From an uncultured Litoreibacter sp. (lineage in GTDB: Bacteria; Pseudomonadota; Alphaproteobacteria; Rhodobacterales; Rhodobacteraceae), in NCBI GenBank assembly GCA_947501685.1, contig CANMWQ010000001.1, positions 62,001 through 126,000 of the forward strand: a DNA stretch of 64,000 nucleotides. Reading direction: 5' to 3'. This document shows positions 18,117-26,387 of the stretch, one piece after another; positions within the stretch are counted from its first letter, which is position 1, and the number at the start of each line of letters is the position of its first letter. A program made the translations under genes and the position numbers. Below the pieces are notes generated by a model that was not told the origin of the DNA, searched no databases, and worked only from the letters and a program-made list of their open reading frames with translations.

Positions 18117-20390
18117 ATGAGCCGTTTTGCTGCCCCTATTGCCGACCAAATCTGGGACATGAAATACCGTTTCAAGGAAGCGGATGGCACGCCGATAGAC
18201 GTCACCGTGGAAGACAGCTGGAAGCGGATTGCGGGCGCCTTGGCGGCCCCGGAGCAGGACCCATCGGCATGGGAGGGCCAGTTCTACGAGGCTTTGGAAG
18301 ATTTCAAATACCTGCCCGCAGGACGGATCACGGCAGGCGCCGGCACGGAGCGCAGCGTGACCTTGTTCAATTGCTTTGTCATGGGCACTATTCCCGACAG
18401 CATGGGCGGTATTTTCGAGATGCTGAAAGAGGCCGCGCTGACCATGCAACAGGGTGGCGGGATCGGATATGATTTCTCGACCATCCGGCCCAAGGGCGCG
18501 GACGTCAAAGGCGTGGCGGCGGATGCAAGCGGCCCCTTGAGCTTCATGGATGTGTGGGACGCGATGTGCCGGACGATCATGTCGGCGGGCTCGCGTCGTG
18601 GCGCGATGATGGCGACCATGCGCTGTGATCACCCCGATATTGAGGATTTCATCACGGCCAAGCAGGACTCGGCGCGGCTGCGGATGTTTAACCTTTCGGT
18701 GCTGGTGACGGACGATTTCATGGACGCGGTGAAGGCCGAAGGGTCGTGGGATCTGGTGTTCGGCGGTGAGGTGGTGCGCACCGTCAAGGCGCTGGATTTG
18801 TGGAACCTGATCATGCGCTCCACCTATGATTTTGCCGAGCCGGGCGTGATTTTCATCGACCGGATCAATGCGGCCAACAACTTGAGCTATTGCGAAACGA
18901 TTGCTGCGACCAACCCCTGCGGGGAGCAGCCCTTGCCGCCTTACGGGGCCTGTTTGCTGGGCTCGATCAACCTGGCGCGGCTGGTGGCGGAACCGTTCGA
19001 GCCGCATGCCGAACTGGATGTGGAGGCGTTGGACGATCTAGTGCGCACAGCGGTGCGGATGATGGACAATGTCGTGGATGCCTCGCGCTTTCCATTGGAG
19101 GCGCAGCGGCAGGAAGCCTTGGCCAAGCGGCGCATCGGGTTGGGCGTGACTGGTTTGGCGGACGCATTGTTGATGGTTGGCTCGCGCTATGGATCAGAGG
19201 AGGCGGCACGTCTGACGGACCGCTGGTTGCACGCCATCGCCCGCGCCGCATATCTGGCGTCGGTCGACTTGGCGAAGGAAAAAGGCGCCTTCCCCTTGTT
19301 CGACGCGGACGCCTATTTGGCGAGCGGCGCAATGGCCGGGATGGACGCGGATGTGCGCGACGCCATTCGGGAGCATGGCATTCGCAATGCGCTGTTGACC
19401 TCGATTGCGCCGACGGGGACGATTTCTTTGTATGCCGGCAATGTGTCGAGCGGCATCGAGCCGGTCTTTGCCTATGCCTATACGCGCAAGGTTTTGCAAA
19501 AAGACGGCACGCGCACGGAGGAAGAGGTCGTGGATTACGCGGTGCAGCTGTGGCGCGAGAAATTTGGCGACGTGGACCTGCCTGAGCATTTTGTGAACGC
19601 GCAGACGCTGGCTCCGCTGGATCATGTGCGGATGCAGGCGGCGGCGCAGAAATGGGTGGATTCGAGCATTTCCAAGACAATCAACTGCCCCGAAGATATC
19701 AGCTTTGACGATTTCAAAGAGGTCTATATGGCCGCCTGGGATCAGGGCTGTAAGGGCTGCACGACCTACCGTCCGAATGATGTGACGGGCTCGGTTTTGT
19801 CGGTGTCTCAGTCTTCTGATGTTGAGGAGACCAAGCCCGTGCAGGTCAGCGAGGGCGGCGAGGTTGTCTACATGTCCGAGCCTTTGGACCGGCCTGCCGA
19901 GCTGGAAGGGCAGACCTATAAGGTCAAATGGCCCGACAGCGAGCACGCGCTTTATATCACCGTGAATGACATCGTGCTGAACGGGCATCGGCGGCCGTTT
20001 GAGGTGTTTATCAACTCCAAGAATATGGAGCATTTCGCCTGGACCGTGGCGCTGACCCGGATGATTTCGGCGGTGTTCCGGCGGGGTGGCGATGTGTCTT
20101 TTGTGGTCGAGGAGCTGAAGGCGGTGTTTGACCCGCGTGGCGGGGCATGGGTGCAGGGCAAATATATCCCTTCTATTCTGGCGGCCATTGGCGGGGTGAT
20201 CGAGCAGCACATGATTGCCACCGGATTTATCGCAGGCGAGGGGTTGGGTCTGAAGCAAGACCCCTCCGCGCAGGTGATTGCGGTTGGGGAAAGCCGGGGC
20301 AAGTCCTGCCCGAGCTGTGGGCAATATGATTTGCGGATGGTGGAGGGCTGTATGACCTGCGCCTCCTGCGGCCATTCGAAATGCGGCTAA
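18117..20390 (+). CDS. nrdJ: class II (adenosylcobalamin-dependent) ribonucleotide reductase
   Basis: Reduces ribonucleotides to deoxyribonucleotides using adenosylcobalamin, 757 aa. Visible features are the barrel segments AGRITAGAGTERSVTLFNCF and NPCGEQPLPPYGACLLGSIN, the radical-site region TSIAPTGTISLYAGN and SSGIEPVFAYAYTRKV, and a C-terminal cysteine cluster (CPSCGQYDL then CMTCASCGHSKCG) that would shuttle reducing equivalents. No ATP-cone is obvious at the N-terminus. Its cofactor need agrees with cobQ in the same window. The stop shares four bases (CTAA) with convergent ispD. Confidence 0.96.
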   Translation: MSRFAAPIADQIWDMKYRFKEADGTPIDVTVEDSWKRIAGALAAPEQDPSAWEGQFYEALEDFKYLPAGRITAGAGTERSVTLFNCFVMGTIPDSMGGIFEMLKEAALTMQQGGGIGYDFSTIRPKGADVKGVAADASGPLSFMDVWDAMCRTIMSAGSRRGAMMATMRCDHPDIEDFITAKQDSARLRMFNLSVLVTDDFMDAVKAEGSWDLVFGGEVVRTVKALDLWNLIMRSTYDFAEPGVIFIDRINAANNLSYCETIAATNPCGEQPLPPYGACLLGSINLARLVAEPFEPHAELDVEALDDLVRTAVRMMDNVVDASRFPLEAQRQEALAKRRIGLGVTGLADALLMVGSRYGSEEAARLTDRWLHAIARAAYLASVDLAKEKGAFPLFDADAYLASGAMAGMDADVRDAIREHGIRNALLTSIAPTGTISLYAGNVSSGIEPVFAYAYTRKVLQKDGTRTEEEVVDYAVQLWREKFGDVDLPEHFVNAQTLAPLDHVRMQAAAQKWVDSSISKTINCPEDISFDDFKEVYMAAWDQGCKGCTTYRPNDVTGSVLSVSQSSDVEETKPVQVSEGGEVVYMSEPLDRPAELEGQTYKVKWPDSEHALYITVNDIVLNGHRRPFEVFINSKNMEHFAWTVALTRMISAVFRRGGDVSFVVEELKAVFDPRGGAWVQGKYIPSILAAIGGVIEQHMIATGFIAGEGLGLKQDPSAQVIAVGESRGKSCPSCGQYDLRMVEGCMTCASCGHSKCG

Positions 20391-21055
20391 GCCAGCGCGG
20401 CGCGGGCGCGGGCCAGATCCTGCGGCGTGGTGATCTTGTAATTTTCGTCTGAGCCCAAAACGAAACGCACCCGCATGCCGACCTCGCGGGCCACGGCAAC
20501 ATCATCCGCGCCGCTGCCGTCATGGGCCAGATGCGCGGCGTATAGCTTAGCAAAGTGAAAGCCCTGCGGGGTTTGCGCGCGCCACAGCCCGTCGCGCGGG
20601 ATGCTGGACTGCGCAATATCGCCATTGCTGCTCCACAGAGCGTCAATGACGGGCAGGGCGGCGCAGCAGCCCTCCACCTTTTGCAGGCCCTCGCAGACGG
20701 CGTCGATGATAGCGGGGCTCACAAAGGGCCGGGCGGCGTCGTGGATCAGCACGTGGTCGGGGGCATGGGGCTTTAGGGCTTTGAGACCAGCAAGGACGGA
20801 GGTGGCGCGGGTGTCGCCGCCCGCCACCGGGGCCAGAATACGCGGGTCGGTCAGCCCGGTCATGGCCTTTGTGTAAAGGCCTGCGTCATCCGGGTGGATA
20901 ACGGGGCAAATCTGGCTGATCTGGGGTCGGTCCAGAAAGGCGCGCACGGAGTGGTGCAGCGCAGAGTGGGCGTCAAGCGGCAGGTATTGCTTGGGGGTTT
21001 CGCCGCCCATGCGGTGGCCACGCCCTGCGGCGACGATAATAACGGCGGTGCTCAT
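20387..21055 (-). CDS. ispD: 2-C-methyl-D-erythritol 4-phosphate cytidylyltransferase
   Basis: Third enzyme of the MEP isoprenoid pathway, transferring CMP to methylerythritol phosphate. With the ATG at 21053-21055 it is 222 aa and begins STAVIIVAAGRGHRMGG, the nucleotide-binding loop, followed by ETPKQYLPL; the DHVLIHDAARPFVSP segment is also diagnostic. A longer start at 21085 adds ten residues without family support. There is no ispF fused or adjacent in the window. Convergent with nrdJ. Confidence 0.94.
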   Translation of the reverse strand: MSTAVIIVAAGRGHRMGGETPKQYLPLDAHSALHHSVRAFLDRPQISQICPVIHPDDAGLYTKAMTGLTDPRILAPVAGGDTRATSVLAGLKALKPHAPDHVLIHDAARPFVSPAIIDAVCEGLQKVEGCCAALPVIDALWSSNGDIAQSSIPRDGLWRAQTPQGFHFAKLYAAHLAHDGSGADDVAVAREVGMRVRFVLGSDENYKITTPQDLARARAALA

Positions 21056-21156
21056 AAAGCTGGACCTAGCAGCTAGAGGAGGCATTTTCCACGCAGGATT
21101 TGAAGCCGTGCATTTTCTAGGAGGAATTCGCTCGCCGATGGGCTAGCTCTGTCGAT

Positions 21157-22011
21157 GTGACGAAAAATGCGAAACATACGCCGTCGATTTGGTGGGCCTC
21201 GATTGTTGGGGTCTACAAGCAGATTGACGAGCAAAACCTCAGCCTGATCTCCGCCGGGATCGCATTTTTCGGGATGCTTGCGATCTTTCCCGGGCTGGCG
21301 GCGATCATTGCGATTTTTGGGCTTTGGTCCGACCCGGTGGTGATCCAAGAGCAGCTGGGCCTATTGCAAGGCATTGTGCCCGATGAGATTTTCAAATTGC
21401 TGAACGATCAGCTAACCCGCGTGCTCAGCGCTGGCACGGAGGCGCTGGGCTGGGCGACAGGCGTGTCGATCCTGCTGGCGCTTTGGTCCGCGCGGGCCGG
21501 TGTGGGCGCGATGATGCGGGGTCTGAACACGATCTACCGTGCGCCCAATCGCAGCTTTCTCATGGCCTATGTTGCGGCATTCCTGCTGACCCTCATGCTG
21601 GTTGTTGTTGCCCTCGTGGCGGGTGCGGCGGTGGTCATCACGCCTTTGGTGGTGGCGATGCTGCCCCTCGCAGTGGAGACCAAAAGCTGGATCGACGCGG
21701 TCCGTTGGTCGGCGGCCGTGTTCGTCATCACGGTGGGTATCTCGCTGATTTACCGCTACGGGCCGCGCAAACGTGACGGCAGGCGCACGCCTTGGCTGAC
21801 GCCGGGGGCGGTCTTTGCGGTGCTGATGTGGGTGGCGGCCTCCATGGCGTTTTCCGAATATCTGGCCAATTTCGGGCGCTATAACGAGGTCTACGGCTCC
21901 ATCGGCGCGGTGGTGGCCCTGCTGATGTGGCTCTACCTGTCGGCGTTTCTGGTGCTCTTGGGTGGCGCGTTGAATGCGCAATTGGAACGACACCGCGCCG
22001 CAGGTGCTTGA
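21157..22011 (+). CDS. YihY/BrkB (UPF0761) family inner membrane protein
   Basis: Integral membrane protein of 284 aa with about six helices. The family pattern is seen in NLSLISAGIAFFGMLAIFPG near residues 25-45, LLALWSARAGVGAMMRGLN and the last-helix segment GAVVALLMWLYLSAFLVLLG. The start is GTG. Family members were once called ribonuclease BN by mistake; the true function is unknown, with transport suggested by some authors. It follows ispD divergently across 101 bases with no clear promoter seen. Confidence 0.88.
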   Translation: MTKNAKHTPSIWWASIVGVYKQIDEQNLSLISAGIAFFGMLAIFPGLAAIIAIFGLWSDPVVIQEQLGLLQGIVPDEIFKLLNDQLTRVLSAGTEALGWATGVSILLALWSARAGVGAMMRGLNTIYRAPNRSFLMAYVAAFLLTLMLVVVALVAGAAVVITPLVVAMLPLAVETKSWIDAVRWSAAVFVITVGISLIYRYGPRKRDGRRTPWLTPGAVFAVLMWVAASMAFSEYLANFGRYNEVYGSIGAVVALLMWLYLSAFLVLLGGALNAQLERHRAAGA

Positions 22012-22060
22012 CGCAAAGCGTGTGATCTAGTCAGGTCTGCCGAGGAGTCTGGAGGCCAAG

Positions 22061-23260
22061 ATGCAAGCACCAACCAAAAGCAGTTATGACGTCGTGATTG
22101 TCGGCGGCGCGATGTATGGCTCCTCTGTGGCGTGGTGGCTGTCGCGCAACCCGGATTTTGCGGGCTCGATCCTCGTGGTGGAGCGCGACCCGAGCTACGA
22201 GTTCAGCTCGACCTCCCACACCAATAGCTGCATCCGCCAGCAATTCTCCAACGAGGTGAACATCCGCATTTCGCAATTCGGGGCGGAGTTCATCCATGGT
22301 TTCAAAGAGTTCATGGCCGATGACGAGGCCCCCGACATTCTGCTGCAAAGCTACGGCTACATGTATCTGGCCGACAATGAGACCTTTGCCGCCAGCCTGA
22401 AAGAGCAGCAAAAAGTGCAGGCGTCGCTGGGGGCCGGGACCAAATACATGAGCGCCGCAGAGATCGCGGCGGCCTACCCGTTCTACAACCTCGACGACAT
22501 CATCGGCGGCAACCACAACCTGATCAATGAAGGCTATTTCGACGGCGGCACCATCTTTGACTGGTGGAAGCGTAAGGCGCGCGCCCAAGGCGCTGAATAT
22601 GTGCATAACGAAGTGACCGCGATCACCCGCAACGCGGCGGGCACGCAGGTCGAAAGCGTGACGCTGAGCGGGGGCGAGGTGATCTCCTGCGGGACGTTGG
22701 TGAATTGCTCCGGCCCGCGTGCCGCAGCCACCGCCGCGATGGCCGGGATCGAGATCCCGATCGAGCCGCGCAAACGCTACACCTATATTTTCGCCGCCGA
22801 GACCCCGCTGGACCGTGACCTGCCGCTGACGATTGATCCTTCGGGCGTCCATATGCGCACCGACGGGCAATATTATCTGGCCGGATGCCCCCCGGATGAT
22901 GACCCGGCCGTGGCCTATGACGACTTCATCTCGGATCATTCGCTGTGGGAACAAAAGGTCTGGCCCGCTGTTGCAACGCGTGTTCCAGCCTTTGAAGCGG
23001 TCAAACTGATCAACTCATGGGTGGGGCATTACGCGTATAACACCTTCGACCAAAACGCGGTGGTCGGGCCGCACAGCCAGCTGTCAAATTTCGTCTTCGT
23101 CAACGGGTTTTCCGGCCACGGGCTGCAACAATCCCCCGCCCTCGGCCGCGCGGTGTCGGAGTGGATCACCTATGGCCAGTACCGCTCGATTGACATCAGC
23201 CCATTCGGATTTGACCGGATCGAGCAGCAAACGGCTTTCCTGGAAAAGGCGGTCATCTAG
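22061..23260 (+). CDS. FAD-dependent oxidoreductase (DAO/sarcosine-oxidase-like family)
   Basis: Predicted flavoprotein of 399 aa that oxidises an amine or amino-acid-like substrate. The N-terminal dinucleotide fold reads YDVVIVGGAMYGSSVAWWL, with a second FAD contact in SSTSHTNSCIRQQFSNEV, and the C-terminal segment VFVNGFSGHGLQQSPALGRA closes the site as in the DAO and FOXRED1 families. The substrate cannot be told from sequence. It is the last chromosomal gene before the tRNA-Cys-integrated element. Confidence 0.88.
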   Translation: MQAPTKSSYDVVIVGGAMYGSSVAWWLSRNPDFAGSILVVERDPSYEFSSTSHTNSCIRQQFSNEVNIRISQFGAEFIHGFKEFMADDEAPDILLQSYGYMYLADNETFAASLKEQQKVQASLGAGTKYMSAAEIAAAYPFYNLDDIIGGNHNLINEGYFDGGTIFDWWKRKARAQGAEYVHNEVTAITRNAAGTQVESVTLSGGEVISCGTLVNCSGPRAAATAAMAGIEIPIEPRKRYTYIFAAETPLDRDLPLTIDPSGVHMRTDGQYYLAGCPPDDDPAVAYDDFISDHSLWEQKVWPAVATRVPAFEAVKLINSWVGHYAYNTFDQNAVVGPHSQLSNFVFVNGFSGHGLQQSPALGRAVSEWITYGQYRSIDISPFGFDRIEQQTAFLEKAVI

Positions 23261-23334
23261 GGTTTGCGTTGGAAATAGGGTCTTTGCCCTTAAACCCCTG
23301 CACGCAACGCTGCCCGTCGCGGGTCTTCAAGAAA

Positions 23335-23381
23335 TGGAGGCGAGTACGAGAATCGAACTCGTGTACACGGATTTGCAATCC
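23335..23381 (-). repeat. attL: displaced 3' half of tRNA-Cys, left direct repeat
   Basis: This 47-base segment matches 33063-33109 at 43 of 47 positions. It covers the encoded CCA end, acceptor 3' strand, T-arm, variable loop and anticodon region of tRNA-Cys, but the sequence beyond 23381 is not a tRNA 5' half, so it is not a functional gene. The last 21 bases (23361-23381) are identical to the right copy and must contain the crossover. The four differences are two compensated base pairs of the T-stem. Confidence 0.93.
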
Positions 23382-23420
23382 AGTGTATTTCTTCACAAAA
23401 ACAATTGCTTAGGGTCAAAA

Positions 23421-23463
23421 AAGTATCAGGACATTTGTCGAACAATAAACGAACCTGATACCC
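23421..23463. repeat. inverted repeat with TGATACCC motif near attL, candidate integrase arm site
   Basis: GTATCAGG at 23423-23430 and CCTGATAC at 23454-23461 form a perfect 8-base inverted repeat. The right arm extends to TGATACCC (23456-23463), which recurs twice near the right end (33008-33015 and 33020-33027). The position on both sides of the attachment core suggests arm-type binding sites for the integrase or excisionase. Confidence 0.5.
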
Positions 23464-23485
23464 ATGTTTTTGCTGGATCAAAGCC

Positions 23486-24358
23486 ATGAGTGGCATGGCG
23501 TTGATCTGGGCTGCGAACGTCAAAGGTCTCAAGCCCGCCGCCAAGATCGTGCTGATCCAACTGGCGGATTTTCACAACAAAGAAACGGGCCAATGCAACC
23601 CAAGCGCCCAGCGGTTGGCGGACGAATGCGAAATGGGCCGCGCCACGCTGTTTCGGCACATGACGACTTTGGAGGAGTGCGGCCTTGTCACCCGTCATGC
23701 CCGTGGGGATGGCGATGGCGGGCGCGGGTCCAATCAGTATGAGTTGCACCTCGATATTACACTCGGGCCGAGCGCACGTCCAAAGGGTGAGGGTGGCGGT
23801 CCTGTTGGGGTTGCGTCTCAAAATGAGACGGGGGGAAACGTCTCAAAAAAGCGGGGGAAAAGTCCCAAGGGTGAGACGGGGGTAGTCTCAAATCGGGACA
23901 GGAACCTTACCATTGAACCTAAGAAAGAACCGCCTTCGCGCGGGCGCGAGGCGGGGGAGGCTGAAAAGATTTTGGCTGCTTATCCGCCCGACCGGTTGCG
24001 GGGTAAAGCGGCCTGCCTTGTCCAGATCGAAGAGGCCATGAAGGAAGGGATCACGCCGGAGGACCTGCTGCAGGCCGTCCAGGCCTACGCGACCGACAGC
24101 GCAGGTTTCACCCGCTCCAAGGTCTGCTTTTCCGACAACTGGTTTCAGTCGCAGCGCTGGCGCGCTTACGTCGAAAAGCAGGCGGAAGACCGAGAGAAGG
24201 CGAAGGCGTTGGAGGTCGATCACCAAGCACGGTTGGCCTGCTGGATCAGTGATCGCAGCCCGATGTGCAAACACATCACGGCCAAGCAGATCGACGGATT
24301 GCTAGCCTCAAAGCTGGTGACACGGGCCCAAATCCAAGCCGCAGGCCTCAGAACATGA
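23486..24358 (+). CDS. helix-turn-helix replication-type protein of the element
   Basis: Protein of 290 aa. Residues 1-95 are a winged-helix domain (KPAAKIVLIQLADFHNKETG, then RLADECEMGRATLFRHMTTL and EECGLVTRHAR) like the N-terminus of plasmid and phage replication initiators. Residues 100-150 are a basic, Gly/Lys/Pro-rich linker. The C-terminal part (residues 155-290) contains SDNWFQSQRWRAYVEKQAED and may be DnaT/DnaD-like. A role in replication or in control of the mob genes is inferred. Its stop overlaps the mobC start (ATGA), so the two are co-translated. Confidence 0.7.
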   Translation: MSGMALIWAANVKGLKPAAKIVLIQLADFHNKETGQCNPSAQRLADECEMGRATLFRHMTTLEECGLVTRHARGDGDGGRGSNQYELHLDITLGPSARPKGEGGGPVGVASQNETGGNVSKKRGKSPKGETGVVSNRDRNLTIEPKKEPPSRGREAGEAEKILAAYPPDRLRGKAACLVQIEEAMKEGITPEDLLQAVQAYATDSAGFTRSKVCFSDNWFQSQRWRAYVEKQAEDREKAKALEVDHQARLACWISDRSPMCKHITAKQIDGLLASKLVTRAQIQAAGLRT

Positions 24359-24828
24359 CCAGCACCGGACCGACCGAAGCGCAAACAGCAAGGCGACCCA
24401 TGTCATACGCTGGCGCTGCTGACACGGGACCTTGCGAGGGGCGGCAAGCCTCCCCTTCGAACCCCACCGGCGCGGGAAAAGCCCGCACCAAAGAGCCGCT
24501 GACCGAGACCTTCGTCTTTCGGTGCACCGCCGCAGAGAAGGCCCAGTTGCGTGCTAAGGCCGAAGCCGCTGGTCTGCCCGCAGCGACCCTGCTGCGCGAG
24601 GCGCTTGGCCTGACCGAGGCCCGCCGCCGCAAGCCCGTGCCGCGCGTTGATCCGGCGCTCGTGCTGGCCGTCGGGCGCATCGGCGGCAACCTCAACCAGA
24701 TCGCCCGCTGGCTGAACCGCGCGATGCTGGCTGGCCGCATTGACCTAGACGCGCTCATCGTTGCCCGCCGGTTGCTGACAATCGAGCGCCAGCTTGCCCA
24801 GCTTGTCGAAGCGGCGCGTCGATGCTGA
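24355..24828 (+). CDS. mobC: MobC-like relaxosome accessory protein
   Basis: Protein of 157 aa started at the ATG overlapping the previous stop; an upstream in-frame ATG at 24265 lies inside the preceding gene. After a disordered N-terminus of about 45 residues it has TETFVFRCTAAEKAQLRAKA followed by AALLREALGL-like and VGRIGGNLNQIARWLNRAM, the pattern of the MobC/ribbon-helix-helix family that helps the relaxase open the transfer origin. The stop overlaps the relaxase start by seven bases. Confidence 0.85.
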   Translation: MTSTGPTEAQTARRPMSYAGAADTGPCEGRQASPSNPTGAGKARTKEPLTETFVFRCTAAEKAQLRAKAEAAGLPAATLLREALGLTEARRRKPVPRVDPALVLAVGRIGGNLNQIARWLNRAMLAGRIDLDALIVARRLLTIERQLAQLVEAARRC

Positions 24829-26345
24829 TCAAGTTTTTCCGCAATGGCAAAGGCGCGGGCGCGGGTCCGGTCGGCTACCTCGTCGCGGACAGGGTGCTGG
24901 CCTACGACGACAACCGCGACCTGATCCGTGATGCGGACGGCCAGCCAATGACCGTCACCCGCGAGCCTTTGCCCGAGGTCATGCGCGGCAATCCCGAGCG
25001 CACCGAAGCCCTGATCGACGCCAGCCGCCACCAATGGACCTACCGTGCTGGCGTTATCAGCTTTGCCGCCGAGGATGCCCCAACCGAAGAACAGCAGGCC
25101 GAGGTCATGGACGGGTTCGAGCGTCTGGCCTTCGCGGTGCTGGACCCGACGCAATATGAGGTGCTCTGGGTCCGACATACCCACGAAGACCGTGTCGAGC
25201 TTCACTTTTGCACGCCGCGCTTGGAGCTGACCTCGGGGCGGAGCCTGAACATTGCGCCACCGGGATACCAGAACGCCTTCGACAGCCTGCGCGACGTGAT
25301 GAACCAGCGCCACGGGTGGGCCGATCCGATGGAGTTGGAGCGCACCCAAGAGGTTCGCGACACCATCGAGACCCCAACCCGCGCCCAAGGCCGTGACGAG
25401 CTGCATGCATGGCTGCAAGACCAGATCAGCGTCGGCCTGATCACTGACCGCGCCAGCATGCTCGACGCCCTCACAGACGCGGGCTTTGACATCCCACGCG
25501 CGGGCAAAGCCTACCTAACCGCCCAAGATCCCGACACCGGCGAGCGCTGGCGTTTGAAAGGAGACATTTTCCATGAAGACTGGCAAGCCGACCCGGCTGA
25601 GCGAGAAGTTGAACGCGGAACTGGACACGATCCGGCAGGACTACGCCGCCTCGATGGCATCCCAACTGGAGAGCTTCAAAACCGATTTGAACAGCATTGC
25701 GACCATCGCGCAGCGTACAATCGAGAGCGATACCCGCACCTTTCTGCGACAGAACAAGAGCTGGCTGACGATCTCGCCCTGGCTGATAATGGGGACGTTC
25801 TTGGTGGGGATCGTCTCGATGATGGCCGCGAGCTTGCTTTGGACGCTGATGCTGGCCAGCTCAGAACTGACGGAGTTGGGCCTGACGCGGATCGACAGGG
25901 AGGACGGGACCTGGCTGGTGCTGGACCCGACCAAGACGCGCCTGAGGACCTGCACGCTGGGCGGCAGATCAGTGACCTGCATCAAGATCGAGGAGGACTA
26001 GATGACGACACCCCTGACAGCCTTGGAACGCGACTTGCTCGCCTGCGTCGAGCGGTTGGTGACAGCCTGCGAGGTCTCAGCAAAGGAATTGAGCGGGTTA
26101 GAGGCACGCTCGACGACCAAGATGCAGAGCCAGATGGATGGATTGGCCGCCTGCGTGTCGGTGCTCATTCAATCGCAAACGGCGTCCGTGGCTGCGTTGC
26201 ACGGCTTGTTGAGCGAGGGCTCGAACTACGGGAAGCTGCGCACGCAACTCGAGACCAGCTTGAAATTAGTGAAAGCCGCCGAAGAGAGGTTGAGACAGAG
26301 CTAGAAGAGCGAGAGGTCGAGATGGACCGAGGGATGACGCATTGA
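24822..26345 (+). CDS. mobA: MobA-type relaxase with disordered C-terminal half
   Basis: Conjugative-mobilization relaxase, 507 aa. The nuclease domain is in residues 1-200: Tyr in GPVGYLVADR near residue 19 is a candidate catalytic residue, and HTHEDRVELHF near residues 119-129 supplies metal-binding histidines. Residues 250-490 are strongly biased to Asp, Arg and Gly with little hydrophobic core, and this is just where two other genes lie in the +1 frame, so the composition is probably an overprinting effect. It would nick the element at its transfer origin in trans-mobilization. The domain assignment is by motif only. Confidence 0.85.
   Translation: MLIKFFRNGKGAGAGPVGYLVADRVLAYDDNRDLIRDADGQPMTVTREPLPEVMRGNPERTEALIDASRHQWTYRAGVISFAAEDAPTEEQQAEVMDGFERLAFAVLDPTQYEVLWVRHTHEDRVELHFCTPRLELTSGRSLNIAPPGYQNAFDSLRDVMNQRHGWADPMELERTQEVRDTIETPTRAQGRDELHAWLQDQISVGLITDRASMLDALTDAGFDIPRAGKAYLTAQDPDTGERWRLKGDIFHEDWQADPAEREVERGTGHDPAGLRRLDGIPTGELQNRFEQHCDHRAAYNRERYPHLSATEQELADDLALADNGDVLGGDRLDDGRELALDADAGQLRTDGVGPDADRQGGRDLAGAGPDQDAPEDLHAGRQISDLHQDRGGLDDDTPDSLGTRLARLRRAVGDSLRGLSKGIERVRGTLDDQDAEPDGWIGRLRVGAHSIANGVRGCVARLVERGLELREAAHATRDQLEISESRRREVETELEEREVEMDRGMTH
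25573..26001 (+). CDS. mobB: MobB-like membrane protein nested in the relaxase gene
   Basis: A 142-aa frame lying entirely inside the relaxase gene, one base ahead in frame. A strong ribosome binding site (AAAGGAGA, 25557-25564) stands eight bases before the ATG, inside relaxase codons. The protein has an amphipathic N-terminus, then one or two membrane helices (residues about 68-98, SPWLIMGTFLVGIVSMMAAS and following), and a soluble tail with RTCTLGGRSVTCIK. In plasmid RSF1010 the membrane protein MobB is likewise encoded inside mobA in another frame, so equivalence is likely, though sequence similarity was not tested. Confidence 0.78.
   Translation: MKTGKPTRLSEKLNAELDTIRQDYAASMASQLESFKTDLNSIATIAQRTIESDTRTFLRQNKSWLTISPWLIMGTFLVGIVSMMAASLLWTLMLASSELTELGLTRIDREDGTWLVLDPTKTRLRTCTLGGRSVTCIKIEED
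26002..26304 (+). CDS. small helical protein nested in the relaxase gene
   Basis: A 100-aa frame starting immediately after the mobB-like stop (TAG then ATG) with AGGAGG at 25991-25996 five bases upstream. It stays in the same +1 frame inside the relaxase. The sequence is mostly helical and soluble, with AVSVLIQSQ-like and KLRTQLETSLKLVKAAEERL coiled-coil segments. No family recognised. Its tight coupling to the mobB-like gene suggests a shared role in mobilization. Confidence 0.65.
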   Translation: MTTPLTALERDLLACVERLVTACEVSAKELSGLEARSTTKMQSQMDGLAACVSVLIQSQTASVAALHGLLSEGSNYGKLRTQLETSLKLVKAAEERLRQS

Positions 26346-26360
26346 GGGGGGAAATTCGAT

Positions 26361-26384
26361 TGACATATGGTAACGTATATGTCA
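26361..26384. promoter_or_regulatory. inverted-repeat operator before the toxin-antitoxin pair
   Basis: TGACATAT (26361-26368) and ATATGTCA (26377-26384) are perfect 8-base arms around an 8-base spacer, just upstream of the toxin. TTGACA at 26360-26365 could be a -35 element overlapping the left arm. Autorepression by the antitoxin is the usual logic and is inferred here. Confidence 0.6.
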
Positions 26385-26387
26385 CCA

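Larger units (their letters stand above)
23261..23485. other. non-coding junction between chromosome and left end of the element
   Basis: The gap holds the tail of the chromosomal region, the displaced tRNA-Cys 3' half (23335-23381) and about 100 AT-rich bases at the element left end. The latter contain an inverted repeat and could include the transfer origin or integrase arm sites. I see no gene in it. Confidence 0.6.

Noticed and set aside
23335-23408. second tRNA-Cys gene at the left end
   Set aside because: Only the 3' half is present; beyond 23381 the sequence cannot form the anticodon 5' strand, D-arm or acceptor 5' strand.
23172-23489. 105-aa frame across the left attachment site
   Set aside because: It joins FAD oxidoreductase shadow sequence to tRNA-derived repeat and element end, so it is a product of the insertion.
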